64,000 nt of DNA from Cacajao melanocephalus (lineage: Eukaryota > Chordata > Mammalia > Primates > Pitheciidae). The stretch is from the NCBI GenBank assembly GCA_963573385.1, contig CAUYLG010061931.1:35790-99789 (forward strand), in the 5' to 3' direction. Positions 1 through 10,170 of this stretch are shown here, one piece after another. Position 1 is the stretch's first letter. Each line of letters begins with the position of its first letter. The notes beneath the pieces are model-generated. The model saw nothing but the letters and a program-made list of their open reading frames with translations, was not told where the DNA came from and searched no databases. Position numbers and translations under genes: made by a program.

Positions 1-2135
1 AGGAAAGGAAAAGGTTATTTTTTTCTTTGCTGACAACATGATCTAATATATAGAAAACTCTAAAGACTACACCAAAAACCTATTAGAACTAATAAATACA
101 GTAAAGTTGCAGGACACAAAATTAATATGCAAAAATCAATAGCATTGCTATACACAAAAATGAACTAGGCATTAAAAATTTTTTTAAAATCTCATTTATA
201 ATGGTTACCAATAAAACTCTAAAATGCTTAGGAATAAATTTAGCCAAGGTGGTGAAAGATCTGCACACTGAAAACTATAAAACATTGATGAAGAAAATTA
301 AAGATACAAATGAATGGAAAGATATTCCCTGTTCATGAATTGAAAAAAATATGTTTTAAATGTCTATACTACCCAAAGCAATCTATAGGTTCAATGCAAT
401 CCCTATAAATATTTCAATGTCATTTTTCACAGAAATAGAAAAACCAACCCTAAAATTTGTGTGGAACCACAAACACACACAAATATCCAAGAGAATCTTA
501 AGCGAAAAGAACAAAGCTGGAAACATCATACTACCTGATTTCATGCTATATTACAAAGCTATAGCAATTAGAACAGCATGGTACTAGCATCAAATAGACA
601 CATCAATGAATAGAAGAGAATAGAGAACCCAAATATTAGCCCATGCTTTTATGGTCTATTAATTTACAGCAAATATGCCAAAAACATGCAATGGAAAAAA
701 AGGCAGTCTCTTCAACAAAGTGTATTGGAAAAACTGGATATTCACCTTCAGAAAAATGGATTTGGACCCTCATCTCATACCATATACAAAAGTCAACTTG
801 AAATCGATGAAAGACTTAAACATAAGACATAGAACTGTAAAACTACTAGAAAAAAAATAGGGGGAAATTTACATTAGTCTTATCATTGACTACTTTTTGG
901 ATTTAACTGCAAAAGCTCAGGTAACAAAAGAAAAAATAGACAAATGAGATTACATCAAACTGAAAAGCTTCTGCACAGAAAAGGAAACCATTCTTAGAGT
1001 GACTAGACAGCCTACAGATTGGAACAAAATATTTACAAGCTACACTTCTGATAAGAGTTAATGCCCAAATATATAAAGCACTAAAAAGCAAGAAAACAAA
1101 TAACCTGATTAAAAAATGAGCAAAAGACTTGACGAGATATTTCTTAGAAGAAGGTATACAAATGACTAACAGGTACATGTAAAAATGCTCAATATCACTA
1201 ATCATTAAAAAATGAAAATTAAAACCACAATGATATTACAGATATACGGGAAATAAAAGCTCAACATCCCTCATAATTAAAGGAATGCAAATTAAAGTCA
1301 CAGTGATAATCATCTTCCACCTGCCAGAATAGTTGATACCGAAAAGGTGAAAGATAAGGGTTGGCAAGCAAATGCAGAGAAGTACACTGTTGGTGGGAAT
1401 ATAAATTAGTACAGCCATTTTGTAAACTGTATGGAGGTTCCTCAAAAAGCTAAAAATAGAACAACTGCATCATCTAGCAATCCCACTTCTGGGCATATAT
1501 CCAAAAGATTTGAAATCAGTATGTCAAAGTGATATCTGTACTCCCATGTTCATTGTAGCATTATTCACAGTAGCCAAATTACAGAATCAGTGTTTAGTGT
1601 TCATCAATGGATCAATGGAGAAAGAAAAAGTGGTATTTATACACAATGACATACTATTCATCCTTAAAGAAGGAACCATTTCATTTGCAATAGCATGTGT
1701 AAACTTAAAGGACACTGTGCTAAGTGAAACAACCTAGGCGCAGAAGGACTAATGCCACATCATCACACTTATATATAAAATCTAAAACAAATTCAGAAGC
1801 AGAAAGTAGAATGGAAGTTATCAGAGGCTGGAGGGTGGAAGAAATGGGAAGATGTTTGCCAAAGTGCACAAAGTTTTACTAAGAGAAGAGGAATAATTGT
1901 TTTGAGATCTATTATATAGCCTAGTGACTAGTTAATAACAATGTATTTTATATTTTAAGATTGCTAAGAGAGTAAATTTCAAATATTCTCATTAAATAAC
2001 GGTATTTGAGGTAATGAGTATGTTAATTACCTTGATTTAATCATTTACATTCTATAAATATATAATAACATCATTTTGTACCCCATAAATATAGACAATT
2101 ATATTTTGTCAATTTACAATTTTAAAAAGGAATGC
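1..2135 (+). mobile_element. L1 LINE, 3' half (ORF2 C-terminal part plus 3' UTR)
   Basis: The window opens inside ORF2 of an old L1 on the plus strand. The frame at 360-587 reads [17 protein letters not shown] and later [17 protein letters not shown], both typical of the L1 ORF2 protein downstream of its reverse transcriptase. Frameshifts and stops follow, and residues WNH, DFMLYYK and TAWY remain readable. From about 1740 the sequence is 3' UTR, ending near 2135 with an A-rich stretch after a segment typical of older (L1M/L1PB-type) 3' ends. Locally the copy carries a diverged duplicate of about 70 bp (about 1187-1258 and 1259-1312). It is dead: no long ORF2 frame survives. The 5' boundary lies outside the window. 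Confidence 0.9.
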
Positions 2136-3027
2136 ATGAAGGCAACTGTAAAGTGGCATATTGAACAGAATTTTGATATATTACCTCTTGTTCAAGAACA
2201 TATAGCCATAACAGTAGGAAACAAGTGAGAATGACTGCAAATGCTTTAATTCAATTAGGGCATTGTCTCTATCTTTTTGCTGTGTGAATAGAATTTCTGA
2301 GACTGTATGAGTATTTTCCAAGCATCGCAGTATATAATAGATCTCAATCTTCTCTTCCCTACAACAAGTTACCTCAAAGAAAAATAAAAGAACAAAATGA
2401 GAAAAAAAAAACAAAATTCCGATCAAGTATTATCTTCCCATGTGATCATTTATGACAGCTTGAGAATGAAATTGAGCCTAAAATGCCAACAGCTATATTT
2501 TCATAAGTAAAGGCCCCACACTGATTGCCAGTGGTAAAACAGTACAATAAAAAAAGGAAAACCATGTGAACTGCTCACATAACACCAAGCATTTTTTCCA
2601 GTTTGCTTTGTTTAGTCTATCTTTCACTGTTGTAGAAACACTTCAGTTCTGGTTAGAGGGTTCTTTTATTACAACACAATACAATTCTTTCATACTGACT
2701 TGTATATAAATAGTAGGCCACAATCTTTTAAAAATAAACTACCCACATTCCAGATGCAGCGTTAATAATATTTAAGTAATAAACAACTGCATGACTTATG
2801 ACACATGAAATTCTGACTTGTGATAATAGGTTGGCTGTTATACTGGGGCACGAGGGGTTTCAAGCACATAATGTCTTCCATTTCCTGATCACTGTGTATA
2901 AAGAGTGTTGGTGTTCATATTGCAACCTAACATAGATTTCAAAATGTTTTGTTACAAGTAATTATTTGGCATATTAATACTACTAACCAATTATAATAGC
3001 TAATATCAATGTAAAGGTTATAACATG
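2136..3027. other. No recognised feature
   Basis: A+T-rich sequence with no coding frame or repeat family that I recognise. Confidence 0.5.
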
Positions 3028-3205
3028 CTGGGCTATATACTAAGTACTTTGCAAGCATTACCTCATACCTCATTTAATTCTCAAAAAAATGCAAACTATG
3101 TTATAAATATTATCATTATGCTCTTTCTGCTGATAAAGAAACTAGAACTTTGAGAGTTTTAATAAATAGTCAAGCTGTATGACTTCAAAGACTATGCTCA
3201 TAAAG
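3028..3205 (-). repeat. MIR SINE fragment
   Basis: Antisense MIR. It keeps the low-to-high order of a 'loss of bases at ends, tattatcattatg, then gataaagaaact' pattern, which corresponds to the core region of MIR (cf. 'gatgaggaaactgaggc'). Diverged, with no visible target duplication. Confidence 0.7.
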
Positions 3206-4094
3206 TGGTATCTTGGGAGAGAGATGATATTATGACTGTTGCTTTGGGTCCAAGAAGGTGTCAGTTATGGATTCTCCTGAGACCAGACAGAAAATTAGCC
3301 ATTCTAACTTCTTCCAGAATTTACTTATTTGGCCTTGTCATCACTAGGATTGAGCTCCATGGCTAGAGACTAAAGACAGGTGAAGTGTGCACTATTCTGG
3401 TGATGTAACTAGGATATTTCCCACCAGTTTCCAAACTAGGATATCCGAAAGTGAGCACATCCTCTTGAGTCACCAAAGATGCTTGCTCACCAGGAAGAGT
3501 TCATTCTCCCCTGTCCTCTCACACCATTCAACGTTTAACACTTAAATTTCAGCACCACGAAGGAGGAAGGGAAGGCTAGGGTATATGAACAGACATGTGG
3601 TAACAAACCAAAAAGGTAACTTGTGTTTCCAATAACAGAATAATTGGAATAACCAAAAACTTCCCAGTTATTATATACCTGTAAAAAGTCAGACATAAAT
3701 GTAACACGTCTTCTTACATACCTAAGTTCACCAAAAAAAGAAAAATCTCCAGAAGAAACACAGAGAAAGCACAGATCACCAGAATTGGAATCTATGGGTG
3801 TTTCAAGATGACAGATAAGATTACATACCAGCTATCAGTGATAACCAGATCATTTAGATTTTAGAAAACACCTAAAAATAGTACATAAGGTCTTGGGTCA
3901 CCAAAATTAGGTTGTTGCGGTTACAAATTTTACCCAAAGCCAGAAGCTCAAGATTCACAGGAAAGATCAACCAACAAACCCAAAGAGTTGACATTACAAT
4001 GTATGTATCTCAGACTAAACTCTAAGTGGAAAAGTTAGTTTTCCCTGAGAATTGATAATCACATATGTGAGTCTTAGGTGTGAATTTATACTCT
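3206..4094. other. No recognised feature
   Basis: Unique-looking sequence between the MIR and the mitochondrial segment. No open frame of note and no repeat recognised. The left junction of the NUMT lies close to its right end. Confidence 0.45.
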
Positions 4095-4796
4095 TTGTGA
4101 ATGCACTTCATGCATTATTGCTAGTTACCATGAATAATATACAGTACTATTATTACTTATTCATATACAGTACATTCATATGTAACAATACATTACAAGT
4201 CCAGTCCACATTCATGAGTATGTATTAATAATTCTTTAATCAACCATCACACATCTACTATTTTTGACTGTACAATCGAACTTAATCCACACAGATATTG
4301 ACCCGTACTGTAAATCCTTGATGTTACATAGTACATAGAGTCGTTCATCGGATATTTTAGTCAAGACGTCCCTCGTCAACATGAATATTCCCTACCAATT
4401 TTTGGTCTCTTAATCTACCAACCTCCAAGAAATCATCATCCCACTCAGGGGTGCTACCCTCACCGCTCTGGGCCCATGACACTTGGGGGTGACTATACTG
4501 AAACTATACCTGGCATCTGGTTCTTACTTCAGGGCCATAACACTAAGATCACCCACACGTTCCCCTTAAATAAGACAACTTGATGAACTAGTGACTACTA
4601 CACCCTATTAACCAGTCACAGAGCACTGTCATGCATTTGGTATTTTTAACTTTGAGGGATGCTATCACTCACCACCGTGGAAGGCCTGGTCACTGCCGAG
4701 TCTGCTGTAGACAAACTCGGATTCGATTCCTGCCAAATCAATTGTAGAAGATGAGCTCATATTGACTATTCTGGGCTGGCACAATAACCATAAGGT

Positions 4797-4828
4797 GTTA
4801 ATTAATTCATGTTTTAAAGACATAATTA
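4797..4828 (+). promoter_or_regulatory. CSB1-like block (fossil)
   Basis: ttaattaattcatgtttt followed by gacataatta corresponds to the control-region conserved sequence block 1, normally tied to H-strand replication priming. Here it is an inert nuclear copy. Confidence 0.7.
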
Positions 4829-4836
4829 GTCAATAG

Positions 4837-4909
4837 ACGCTCATGTATGTATGCACACTCACATACGCACACTCATGCACGTACGCATGCTGACATACAC
4901 ACGCTCACC
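4837..4909 (+). repeat. CSB1-CSB2 short repeat array (RS3-like)
   Basis: Degenerate repeats built from cacactcacatacgcac, gcacgtacgcatgc and related alternating purine-pyrimidine words fill the interval between CSB1 and CSB2. Arrays of this kind (RS3) are known there in carnivores and some other mammals. I recall nothing like this in the human control region. It is therefore probably a property of the ancestral mtDNA, although later nuclear expansion cannot be excluded. Confidence 0.65.
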
Positions 4910-4994
4910 CAATTTCAAGAACTATTTCCAATTAAATCTGCAAACTCCCTCCCTCAGTCTTTGACTTCATCATCAACCTAGGTAAATGAACACT

Positions 4995-5012
4995 TGCCAA
5001 ACCCCAAAAACA
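4995..5012 (+). promoter_or_regulatory. CSB3 (fossil)
   Basis: The 18 bases tgccaaaccccaaaaaca equal the mitochondrial conserved sequence block 3 as I remember it in human mtDNA. They are well preserved although the surrounding copy is strongly diverged. Confidence 0.8.
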
Positions 5013-5386
5013 AGAGACTAAAATGCAACTCAGTCAGAGCCCAGAAATCATATTTTAGCCATGAACACCCCAACAGCTATCCCTCAATTGATGTAATTTT
5101 TCTAAAAAATCTTAAGACGCTCCTACCAAATTATTCCTCCATTTTGTACAATAAATATAATAGCTAAGTTTCCACCTTAATACTAATATAATGCCTTGGG
5201 CATATCCTTCTGAAAGTGCTGCCCCATTATATCACACCCTAAATCAACCATATTCTAACTATGATATGAGTAATCAGCCAAACCTCTGCAAATTCAACTT
5301 TAAAGACCCTGAATTTCTAGAACTATAAATGTTTATACTTATTTCCTTCTTTCTCATATTTTAATTTTCCACTAAGTATTTATGTA

Positions 5387-5457
5387 GTTAATGTAGCTTA
5401 ATTATTCAAAGCAAGACACTGAAAATGTCAAGATGGGTCCACACAAGCTCATATGAA
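5387..5457 (+). pseudogene. Mitochondrial tRNA-Phe pseudogene (NUMT)
   Basis: Starts gttaatgtagctta and carries the anticodon-arm stretch actgaaaatgtcaagatg with GAA in place. The acceptor 3' strand (catatga) no longer pairs well with gttaatg. The 5' end resembles the form common in non-anthropoid mammals more than human gtttatgtagctta, consistent with an old transfer. It abuts 12S directly, as in mtDNA. Confidence 0.9.
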
Positions 5458-6406
5458 TAGGTTTGATCCTGGCCTTTCTTTTAACTCTTAATAAGATCAC
5501 GCATGAAAGCATCACGGCCCCAGTGAAAATGCCCTCTAGATCACCCGGATCAAAAGGGACAGGTATCAAGCACACAAGAATGCAGCTCAAACACTTTGCT
5601 TAACCACACCCCACAGGAAACCAGCAGTGATAAATCTTTAGTAATAAACGAAAGTTTGACTAAGCTATACTAATATTTAGGGTTGGTTAATTTCGTGCCG
5701 GCCACTGCGGCCATACGATTAACCTGAGCTAATAGAACTCAGCATAAAGAGTGTTTCAGCTCTACCCTCAATGAAGCTAAACTCCATCTAAGTTGTAAAA
5801 AAAACTCCAGTTGAAATAAAATATATTATACAAGTGGCTTTAATATCCTGAAGGCACAATAGCTAAGACCCAAACTGGGATTAGATACCCCACTATGCCT
5901 AGCCCTAAACCTTAATAGTTACATTAACAAAACCATTCGCCAAAGTACAACAAGCAACCCCTTAAAACTTAAAGGACTTGGCGGTGCTTTATATCCCTCT
6001 AAAGGAGCCTGTTCTATAATCGATAAACCCCAATATACCTCACCACCTCTTGTCCCCAGCCTCTATCCCACCATGTTCAGCAAACCCTAAAAAGGTTATA
6101 GAGTAAGCACATGTACACATACAAAAATGTTAGGGCAAGGTGTAGACCATGAGGTGGCAAGAAATGGGCTACATTTTCTATGTCCAGAAGATCTCATCAC
6201 AACCTTTATGAAATCTAAGGGCTTAAGGAGGATTTAGTAGTAAATCAAGAGCAGAGTGCTTAGTTGAGTAAGGCCATGAAGCACGCACACACTGCCTGTT
6301 ACCCTCCTCAAATACTACTCTAGAAATCACGATTACTAATAGTTTTCTACACATGTAGAGAGGAGATAAGTCATAAACGGTAAGTGTACTGGAAAGTGAG
6401 TTTGAA
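5458..6406 (+). pseudogene. Mitochondrial 12S rRNA pseudogene (NUMT)
   Basis: Opens with taggtttgatcctggcct, holds the universal small-subunit words actgggattagataccccac (about 5874-5893) and taaaacttaaaggacttggc (about 5963-5982), and closes with gtaagtgtactggaaagtg before the tRNA-Val remnant. Length is about 949 bp, close to a real 12S gene, so indels are few. Substitutions are spread throughout, and the pattern is that of a processed-free DNA copy. Never transcribed as rRNA in the nucleus. Confidence 0.94.
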
Positions 6407-6466
6407 CAAACTGAAAGAGCATCTGGATTACCCCCAGAAGATTTCATCAAGACCTGATCACTTTGA
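6407..6466 (+). pseudogene. Mitochondrial tRNA-Val pseudogene (NUMT), shortened
   Basis: The acceptor ends still pair (caaac... with ...ctttg), and the anticodon-arm area ggattacccccagaag is recognisable. At about 60 nt it is shorter than the usual 68-70, with the D-arm segment damaged. It sits between 12S and 16S as in mtDNA. Confidence 0.8.
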
Positions 6467-8038
6467 GCCAACTCTAGCCCCAAAGCTTGCTAAAAATACT
6501 ATCAAACTATCTTAGTCAAATCATTTACCTTAGGCAAAAGTATAGGCGATAGAAATTTTACTCTAGTGCAATAGACATAGTACTGTGAGGGAGAGATGAA
6601 AAGAACTGTATCATGGACTAAAAAGCAAAGACAAGCCCTTATACCTTCTGTATAATGTATTAACCAGAAATTACTTTACACAGAGAACTACAGCAAAGTC
6701 CCCCCAAACCAGACGAGCTATCCAAGAAGAGCCGAAAGAGCACACTCACCTCTACGGCAAAATAGTGGGAAGATTCATGAGTAGTGGTGACAGCCTACTG
6801 AGCCAGGTGATAGCTGGTTGTCCAAGGTAGAATTTTTAACATTAGGGGATGAGTTCAACTTTAAATTTACCCACAGATTTATTTAATCACCCTGTAAGTG
6901 TAACTGTTAGTCTAAAGACGGGCAACTCTTTAGACCCTATGAAACAACCTTCCTACAGAGAGGAAAAAATATTACCACCATAGTTGGCCCAAAAGCAGCC
7001 ACCAATTAAGAAAGTGTTTAAGCTCAACATCTAACTATCTTAAATTCTAATCACTCTACTGAACTCCTAGCATCACACTGGACTCATCTATTACTAAATA
7101 CTAGCAATAATGTTAGTATAAGTAACATGAAGACATTCTCCACTCTCTAAGCTTACATCAGACTGGAGTAACCCACTGACAGTTAACAGCCTCATATTAA
7201 TAAATGATATAATAAGCATCCTATTATTTACACTGTTAACCCAACAAGGCATGCTCTAAGGAAAGATTACAAAAAGTAAAAGGAACTCGACAAATCATAC
7301 CCCACCTGTTTACCAAAAGCATCGCCTCTGGCATTACCAATATTAGAGGCACAGCCTGTCCAGTGACATGTTCAACGGCCATGGTATCCTGACCGTGCAG
7401 ACGTAGCATAATCACTTGTTCCCCAAATAGGGACTTGTATGGATGGCCACACGAGGGTTCAGCTGTCTCTTACTTGTATCAGTGAAATTGACCCATCCGT
7501 GAGGAGGCAGATATAAACAAATAAGATGAGAAGACCCTATGGAGCTTTAATTCATTAATGCAAGTAAAAACTCAAACAAGCCTACAGGCCCTAGCCTATT
7601 ATCCCTGCATTAAAAACTTTGGTTGGGGTGACCTCGGAGCGTAATTCAACCTCCAAACAACCTAAACTAAGACTGCACTAGTCTAGGTGTGTTAATATAC
7701 ATTGATCAATAATTTGATCAATTGAATAAGTTATCTTACGGATAACAGCACAATCCTATTCTGGAGTTCACAGTGACAATTGGGTTTATGACCTCAATGT
7801 TGGATCAGAACATTCTAATGATGTAGCTGCTATTAAGAGTTCCTTTGTTCAGGGATTAAAGTTCTACATGATCTGAGTTCAGATCGGAGTAATCCAAGTC
7901 AGTTTCTATCTATTTAACATTTCTCCTAGTACAAAAGGACAAGAGAAATAAGGCCCACTTCATAAAGAGCCCTCGCTCCATAGATGATGCTATCTCATTC
8001 TAACTAATCATCACACACACTATCCAGGAACAGAGTTT
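6467..8038 (+). pseudogene. Mitochondrial 16S rRNA pseudogene (NUMT)
   Basis: Shows the expected large-subunit landmarks in order: agtataggcgatagaaat, gatagctggttgtccaag (about 6810), ttcaactttaaatttaccca, the peptidyl-transferase region near 7490-7560 (agaagaccctatggagcttt), and gttcctttgttcagggattaaagt with the sarcin-ricin-type region near 7920. Length is about 1.57 kb, nearly that of the real gene. Substitutions are scattered and no single break dominates. Upstream it is joined to tRNA-Val and downstream to tRNA-Leu(UUR). Confidence 0.94.
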
Positions 8039-8110
8039 GTAAGATGGCAGAGCAAGGCAATTGCATAAATCTTAAAACTTTATCATCAGGTTCAACTCCT
8101 CTTCTTAACA
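8039..8110 (+). pseudogene. Mitochondrial tRNA-Leu(UUR) pseudogene (NUMT)
   Basis: The body reads gtaagatggcagagcaaggc, continues through aaaactttat, and ends ttcaactcctcttcttaaca. One T of the acceptor 5' strand is missing compared with the usual gttaagatgg. The embedded transcription-terminator site of mtDNA (tggcagagc region) is still legible. It lies exactly between 16S and ND1. Confidence 0.9.
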
Positions 8111-8112
8111 AC

Positions 8113-9033
8113 ATGCCTATAATTAACCTTCTCCTACTCATTATCCCCACTCTTACCACTATAGCATTCCGTACACTCATCAACTGAGGAATCTTAGGCT
8201 ATATACAACTATGCAAAGGATCCAACATTATAGGGTCCCTATGGGCTGCGCCAACCATTCGCTGATGCAATAAAACTTCTCACCAAAGAACCCTTATGAC
8301 CCTCAACATTTGCTATTACCCTTTATATTATTACTCCAACCCTAGCCCTTTCCATCGCTCTCCTCTTATAAACTCCCCTCCCTATACCAGATCCTCTAAT
8401 TAATTTTAATATAGGCCTCCTAACATCAAGCCTGTCTATTCTATGTTCAGGATGAGCATCTAATTCAAAATATGCACTAATTGGTGCATTATGAGCTACA
8501 GCCAGACAATTTCACATGACGTCACCCTAGCCATTATCCCGCTATCAGTCCTACTGAAAAGCAGCTTATTTAACTTACATCTACTCATCACAAAGCAAGA
8601 ATTCCTATGTCTGCTCCTACCATCATGGCCCCTAGCCATAATACGATTTATCTCCACACTAACCAAGCTCCTTTTGATCTAACAGAGGGAGAGTCAGTTA
8701 GTCTCAGGCTTCAACATCAAATATGCTGCAGGCTCATTTGCCCTCTTCTTTACAGTAGAATACATAAATATTATCATAATAAATGTATAACTACTACTAC
8801 TACTATTTTCCTAGGAATACTACACACTATATATTCACCAGAACTCTATACCACAAATTTCATTACCAAGACCCTTTTTAACCACCCTATTTTTATGAAT
8901 TTGAATGGCATACCCTTGATTCCACTACAACCAACTCATATACCTTCTATGAAAAAACTTCCTACCACTTACACTAGCATTCGGCATATGATATATCTCA
9001 ATGCCTGTCCTAATTTCCAGCATCCCACCCCTA
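8113..9033 (+). pseudogene. MT-ND1 (NUMT copy): MT-ND1 pseudogene (NUMT)
   Basis: Corresponds over its whole length to NADH dehydrogenase subunit 1 of complex I, a membrane protein of about 318 codons in mtDNA. It starts atgcctataattaacctt and ends just before tRNA-Ile. Readable stretches in shifting frames include LGYIQLCKG (ata read as Ile), TPFDL-like [10 protein letters not shown] near 8665-8695, and SPELYTTNFITKTLF near 8837. Small indels break the frame several times (for example between about 8700 and 8790), and in-frame TGA codons at former tryptophans are stops under the nuclear code. The 146-codon frame at 8607-9047 is only the C-terminal part seen partly in and partly out of frame. 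Confidence 0.93.
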
Positions 9034-9101
9034 AGAAATATTTCTGACAAAAGAATTGCTTTGATAGAGTAAACAATAGAGGTTAAAAACTCTTATTTCT
9101 A
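9034..9101 (+). pseudogene. Mitochondrial tRNA-Ile pseudogene (NUMT)
   Basis: agaaatatttctgacaaaag opens the gene and actcttatttcta closes it, so the acceptor pairing (agaaata/tatttct) is intact. The anticodon region gatagagtaaac is close to the real gene. It abuts ND1 on the left and tRNA-Gln on the right, as in mtDNA. Confidence 0.9.
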
Positions 9102-9171
9102 GAACCTGCAGGAATTAGACCTGCCCCTGAGAATCCAAAATTCTCCCTGCTACCTATTATACCAAGTCCTA
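9100..9171 (-). pseudogene. Mitochondrial tRNA-Gln pseudogene (NUMT)
   Basis: Encoded on the opposite strand to its neighbours, as in mtDNA. The plus strand reads tagaacctgcaggaatta at one end and taccaagtccta at the other, with ccaaaattctcc as the anticodon arm. It overlaps tRNA-Ile by a base or two and is separated from tRNA-Met by a single base, the normal Ile-Gln-Met cluster. Confidence 0.88.
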
Positions 9172-9172
9172 G

Positions 9173-9240
9173 AGTAAGGTCAGCTAAATAAGCTATCAGG
9201 CCCATAGCTTGAAAATACTGATTACACTCTTCCCATACTA
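9173..9240 (+). pseudogene. Mitochondrial tRNA-Met pseudogene (NUMT)
   Basis: agtaaggtcagctaaataag at the 5' end and ttcccatacta at the 3' end give the normal acceptor pairing. The anticodon arm area gggcccat is altered to aggcccatag. It completes the Ile-Gln-Met cluster immediately before ND2. Confidence 0.9.
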
Positions 9241-10026
9241 AGTAACCCCTTAGCTCAACTTATTACTTCCCTTACTATTTTCACAGGAACTCTTATCACA
9301 ATACTAGGCTCACACTGATTTCTCATCTGAACAGGCCTAGAAATAAACATACTAGCCCTTATTCCAATCTTAATTAAAAAAATAAATCCCCGCTCTACAG
9401 AAGCAGCCACCAAGTATTTCCTTACACAAGCAACTGCATTTATAATTCTCATGATAGGTATCCTTTCCAATAATCTGTCCTCCGGACAATAATAAACACT
9501 TTTAATCAAATTTTATCCTTAATAATAGGATTATTATTTATATGTAATATATTAATATATACAATTATATATATATATAATACAATTATATATATATAAT
9601 ACAATTATATATATATATAATACAATTATATATATATATAAAATACAATTATATATATATATATATATATAATACAATTATATATATATATAAAATAATA
9701 GCACCCTTTTACTTCTGAGTCCCAGAGGTAACCCAAGGAATCTTTCTAATGTCTGGTATACTTCTCCTCACATGACAAAAACTGTCCCGTCTCGATTATG
9801 TTTCAAATTTTCCCATCAACAAACATGAACATCCTCCTATTTATCACAATCCTATCCATTATAGCAGACGATTGAGGAGGACTTAACCAAACTCAACTGT
9901 GTAGAATTCTAACCTACTCTTCAATCACTCACATAGGTTGAATAAAAGCAGTGCTAATCTATAACCCAAACATTACCATTCTAAACCTGATTATTTACCT
10001 CATCTTAATAAAAACCACATTTCTAG
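9241..10026 (+). pseudogene. MT-ND2 (NUMT copy): MT-ND2 pseudogene, truncated, with minisatellite insertion
   Basis: NADH dehydrogenase subunit 2 of complex I. The 5' part is clear at 9241-9520, for example gcctagaaataaacatacta and accaagtatttccttacaca. Similarity then breaks at about 9530-9694, where an AT-rich repeat array replaces about 40 bp of ND2, and resumes with ttacttctgagtcccagagg (9709) through caaactcaactgtgtagaat to about 10026. Some 600 of about 1040 bp of the gene remain. The rest of ND2 is absent because the NUMT ends at an inverted L1 fragment. Mitochondrial TGA tryptophans and indels make it untranslatable. Confidence 0.9.
9530..9694 (+). repeat. AT minisatellite inside NUMT ND2
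   Basis: At least six copies of a unit of about 20-30 bp built on tacaattatatatatata, with (TA)n tracts of varying length between the tacaat anchors. It lies within ND2 and is flanked by good ND2 sequence on both sides, so it arose after nuclear transfer. Confidence 0.9.
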
Positions 10027-10170
10027 CCTTGGCTATTCAGGCTCTTTTTTGGTTCCACACTAATTTTAAAATATTTTTTTCTAGTTCTATGAAGAATGTC
10101 AATGGTAGCTTAATGGGAGTAGCATTGAATCTACAAATTGCTTTGGGGAGTATAAATTGCTTAGGACAGT
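10027..10170 (-). mobile_element. L1 ORF2 segment, inverted 5' part of the next element
   Basis: ttggctattcaggctctttt and gaagaatgtcaatggtagct are antisense L1 ORF2. In sense order this segment lies upstream of the plus-strand piece that starts at about 10172. The head-to-head arrangement is the signature of twin priming during a single L1 insertion. Confidence 0.88.

Larger units (their letters stand above)
4095..5386 (+). pseudogene. Mitochondrial control region (D-loop), NUMT copy
   Basis: The left part (about 4105-4150, gcattattgctagttacca) matches the first hypervariable domain downstream of tRNA-Pro. A termination-associated-type motif (ttacatagtacatag) lies at about 4324-4338. The central conserved domain runs from about 4440 (gggcccatgacacttggggg, then catctggttcttacttcagg). 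A CSB1-like block ends in gacataatta near 4828, a CSB2-like pyrimidine block is at about 4941-4955, and a perfect-looking CSB3 is at 4995-5012. An array of alternating purine-pyrimidine repeats fills the CSB1-CSB2 gap. At about 1.29 kb it is longer than the human control region. Non-functional in the nucleus. Confidence 0.92.
4095..10026 (+). pseudogene. Nuclear mitochondrial DNA segment (NUMT), control region to ND2
   Basis: About 5.9 kb is colinear with the mammalian mitochondrial genome in its native order: control region, tRNA-Phe, 12S, tRNA-Val, 16S, tRNA-Leu(UUR), ND1, tRNA-Ile, tRNA-Gln (opposite strand), tRNA-Met, ND2. Spacing is close to that of real mtDNA (12S about 950 bp, 16S about 1570 bp), so it derives from one DNA-level transfer of a contiguous fragment that spans the circle's control region. 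Divergence from human mtDNA as I recall it is large and runs through every gene. ND1 and ND2 keep mitochondrial codon habits, with TGA where tryptophan is expected and many ATA codons, so neither could ever be read in the nucleus. The right end stops abruptly at an inverted L1 piece (10027). The left edge is judged by where control-region similarity fades, to within about 20 bp. Confidence 0.96.

Noticed and set aside
8607..9047. 146-codon frame as a possible functional ND1-derived protein
   Set aside because: Only parts are in the ND1 frame. The rest is frameshifted, and the copy depends on mitochondrial code.
4095..10026. Genuine mitochondrial DNA or a mitochondrial assembly artefact
   Set aside because: The copy is strongly diverged in all genes, carries frameshifts and a nuclear-type minisatellite, and is flanked by an L1 insertion. 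It is a nuclear fossil.
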